Assembly: GCA_030549335.1 (NCBI GenBank)
Contig: CM060187.1
Span: 248,001-312,000, forward strand
DNA length: 64,000 nucleotides
DNA from: Pontederia crassipes
Lineage: Eukaryota > Streptophyta > Magnoliopsida > Commelinales > Pontederiaceae
Reading direction: 5' to 3'
Of the stretch, positions 61,998 through 64,000 are shown one piece after another; position 1 is the first letter of the stretch, and every line of letters starts with the position of its first letter. The notes beneath the pieces are model-generated. The model did no database searches. It was not told where the DNA came from and was given only the letters and a program-made list of their open reading frames with translations. The position numbers were made by a program, and so were the translations under genes.

Positions 61998-64000
61998 TGT
62001 AATATCCGTAATATCCCAAAACTAATCCCTATGATTTGATATTTGTTAATGTGGTTTTAAGTGATTGATATGCATTATGATATGAATGTTATGTTATAAG
62101 TTCCAACTATGATCGTCGGAACGTCTTAAGCGTTGAAAATTTCGCTTAAGGCATGAAAATGTGATGTCGGAAAATAATAGAATTAAGAAAAATAAAGTGT
62201 CGGTAATTGTTCCTATATATGAATGTATGCTAGATATGATTTTTAATAATTTTTAGAAGATGTTCTAGTTAGGTAAAAATGATGTGTAAAAACGGAAAAT
62301 CTGAAAAATCGTCGTTTTTGTTCTTCGGACCAAAATTTAGATTTTTATTCTCTTGAAATTTATGTTTGAAAATATTTTGTTTGAATCCAAATGGGGGGTA
62401 CTTCCTTATTTACATGTAATGTCTTAAGTAAATGAAAAATAAAATAAATAAATAGAAAACCAAAGCCATTTACTTAAATGGCATGGAGTGTAAATAAGTA
62501 CCAAAATCCAAGGGCAATTTTGTACCTTAGTTTGACCACCCTGAAGTCGGTTATTACAAGATCTTATCCACCTATTGTCGGCCCTTAGTTCATCCATCCG
62601 AAACTTGAACACAAAGTAAAGCAAAATTCAAGGAAGAAAGAAGAACTTGGAGAAGTAAACAAAAGTGGATTTTGGTCATTTTGTGGTAAGTATTACATAG
62701 ATCTTGTAATTATGGTCATACTCTGATTTCACATAGTTCCTCTGGCTTTTTCTTCTTTTTTTTTTCCATTCCAAAATCTCAGTGTAGTTAAGGGGTATAC
62801 TTAGCTTGATCTCTTTTGATCAAGAACAAGCCCTAGCTACAAGCAATTCTATGCCCGAGATTTGCTAGGTCATCTGGATGCCCTAGTGACCTCCTAAAAT
62901 TATGAAATTAATTCTAGAACATCCCTTATGAGCTAGCTTTCGTGTGTCTTTGGAATTAGCTTAATTGGATTGGTGTACAAAAAGTTATGCCCTCATGTTT
63001 AAGGGTCTATCAGACTGTTGTGCAGAATTGCTCACTCGAATTGTAAATTATGTAGAAAATTCCATATTATATGATAATTCTTGATATTTAAGGGTCAGAT
63101 ATATGTTGAAGTTAGGATTCGTCTCCAATTCGAATCACCTTGAAATCAATTGTGTTCTGAGAGTTATGAATTTATTATTGCACCTTGCCCTGTCTGCCAG
63201 AACTAGGAACTATAATTGATATTATGCTAATTGTCGATTTTTCTGCGACCTAATTATGATGAAATAAAATCTGAAACTTTTATTAGTCATTCCTGAGGAA
63301 CTCTAGGTTCATAACAAATTATAATATGAATTTTGGCCCTAAATATTCGGAGTTATGAATTTTCTTGCATTAGGTTGTTAATCTGCCATGTGCAACATGA
63401 ACACTTCTAAGGATTCAAGTAGTTGAATTATTTGAGTGAAGGGGGTAAATGATATGTATAGTTTATCTGATATGTTTTTCATGTATATTATGTTAGTTCT
63501 CAGATCATAGTATTTAAATGGACATACGTTATTATTTTAGGATTAAAGGAGTAAGTAAGGATAAGAGGAGGCGATTAAAATTTTCACATCACTTATATAA
63601 GGTAAGTTGGTTCCTCCTATTCTTTGTGATTTCTACATTGACATTTGGATGGAAAGTATTTTGAACTATTCATTGTTCTCTAAAGAGTATTATTGAGTGA
63701 GACATTGATTTGTCTGAATGATGTATTTGTGTGAATGACTGATTCGAACGATTTGTCAGAATATCTGAATGTGCAATTTGTGTAAGGAATCATTCATTTG
63801 CATATATGTGTGTCATGCATTTGCATGAGTGATGATTGGAGCGAAGTGCTACATCGTTGATAGCGATGGGAGCCACCTCTCGAATCCAACCATCAATATA
63901 TTCTGATCCCAAAATGGGATGATGTAAGATGGAGCAAAGTGCTACATCGTGAGAAATCACGGTGGGAGCCACCTCTTGAATCCACTTACATTCTGATTCG
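61998..64000 (+). repeat. 3' LTR of element C (incomplete at the window edge)
   Basis: It starts TGTAATATCC at 61,998. It contains a stretch absent from the 5' LTR (about 62,434-62,524) that completes a hairpin with 62,397-62,433. Its end and the target duplication lie beyond 64,000. Confidence 0.93.

Larger units (their letters stand above)
54686..64000 (+). mobile_element. Element C: very young Tekay/Del-like gypsy element, right end outside the window
   Basis: 5' LTR 54,686-57,359, primer site, one gag-pol frame, polypurine tract, 3' LTR from 61,998 past the window end. In the ~2 kb of LTR that can be compared I find only two substitutions (A/C near 55,000 against 62,292 and T/C near 55,000 against 62,310) plus one ~90-bp indel, so the insertion is recent. 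The left flank is the NAC3 3' region. The right target duplication is not visible. Confidence 0.93.

Overview
The window is nuclear DNA from a flowering plant, probably a eudicot. It has GT-AG introns, a TOPLESS-type corepressor gene, NAC-domain genes, LTR retrotransposons primed by the plant initiator-Met-tRNA type site (TGGTATCAGAGC), hAT, CACTA and Helitron relics, and a very AT-rich background. I cannot name the species. A lineage-specific NAC expansion would fit Myrtales, but that is a weak guess.

Layout. 1-3.3 kb: the last seven exons of a TOPLESS-related gene (+). 3.3-6.4 kb: AT-rich spacer with a 0.54-kb foldback element. 6.6-8.0 kb: an intact, intronless, GC-rich, divergent NAC gene (NAC1, +) whose C-terminal half is duplicated. 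8.0-25 kb: repeats. These are a large inverted array of AT-rich ~170-bp units (9.8-12.3 and 20.2-22.4 kb) ending in a Helitron-like 3' terminus, split by a copia-type element (12,347-20,180) with a perfect 5-bp target duplication ATGTA; then an LTR relic and a CACTA transposon end. 25.8-27.1 kb: a second NAC gene (NAC2, -) with a 63-residue tandem repeat and a frameshifted tail. 27.3-52.5 kb: nested gypsy-type elements (A-left, D, A2 and, inside A2's LTR, element B). 52.9-54.4 kb: NAC3 (+), a frameshifted copy of NAC2 in inverted orientation. 54.7 kb to the end: a very young Tekay/Del-type gypsy element C with a 1,379-codon gag-pol frame.

The single-copy genes are the TOPLESS-related corepressor and the NAC family. 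The rest is transposons and simple repeats. NAC2, its promoter, an (ATT)n tract and the start of an A-family LTR recur in mirror image at NAC3. The duplication therefore copied the gene together with the neighbouring retrotransposon junction, and the arms were later filled with nested insertions.

Most notable: a candidate 68-bp spliceosomal intron in the gag gene of element B that would switch between a capsid-only Gag and a Gag-nucleocapsid-Pol product; the intronless divergent NAC family with expanding C-terminal repeats; the inverted NAC duplication; and element C, whose LTRs are nearly identical except that one has lost an arm of a hairpin.
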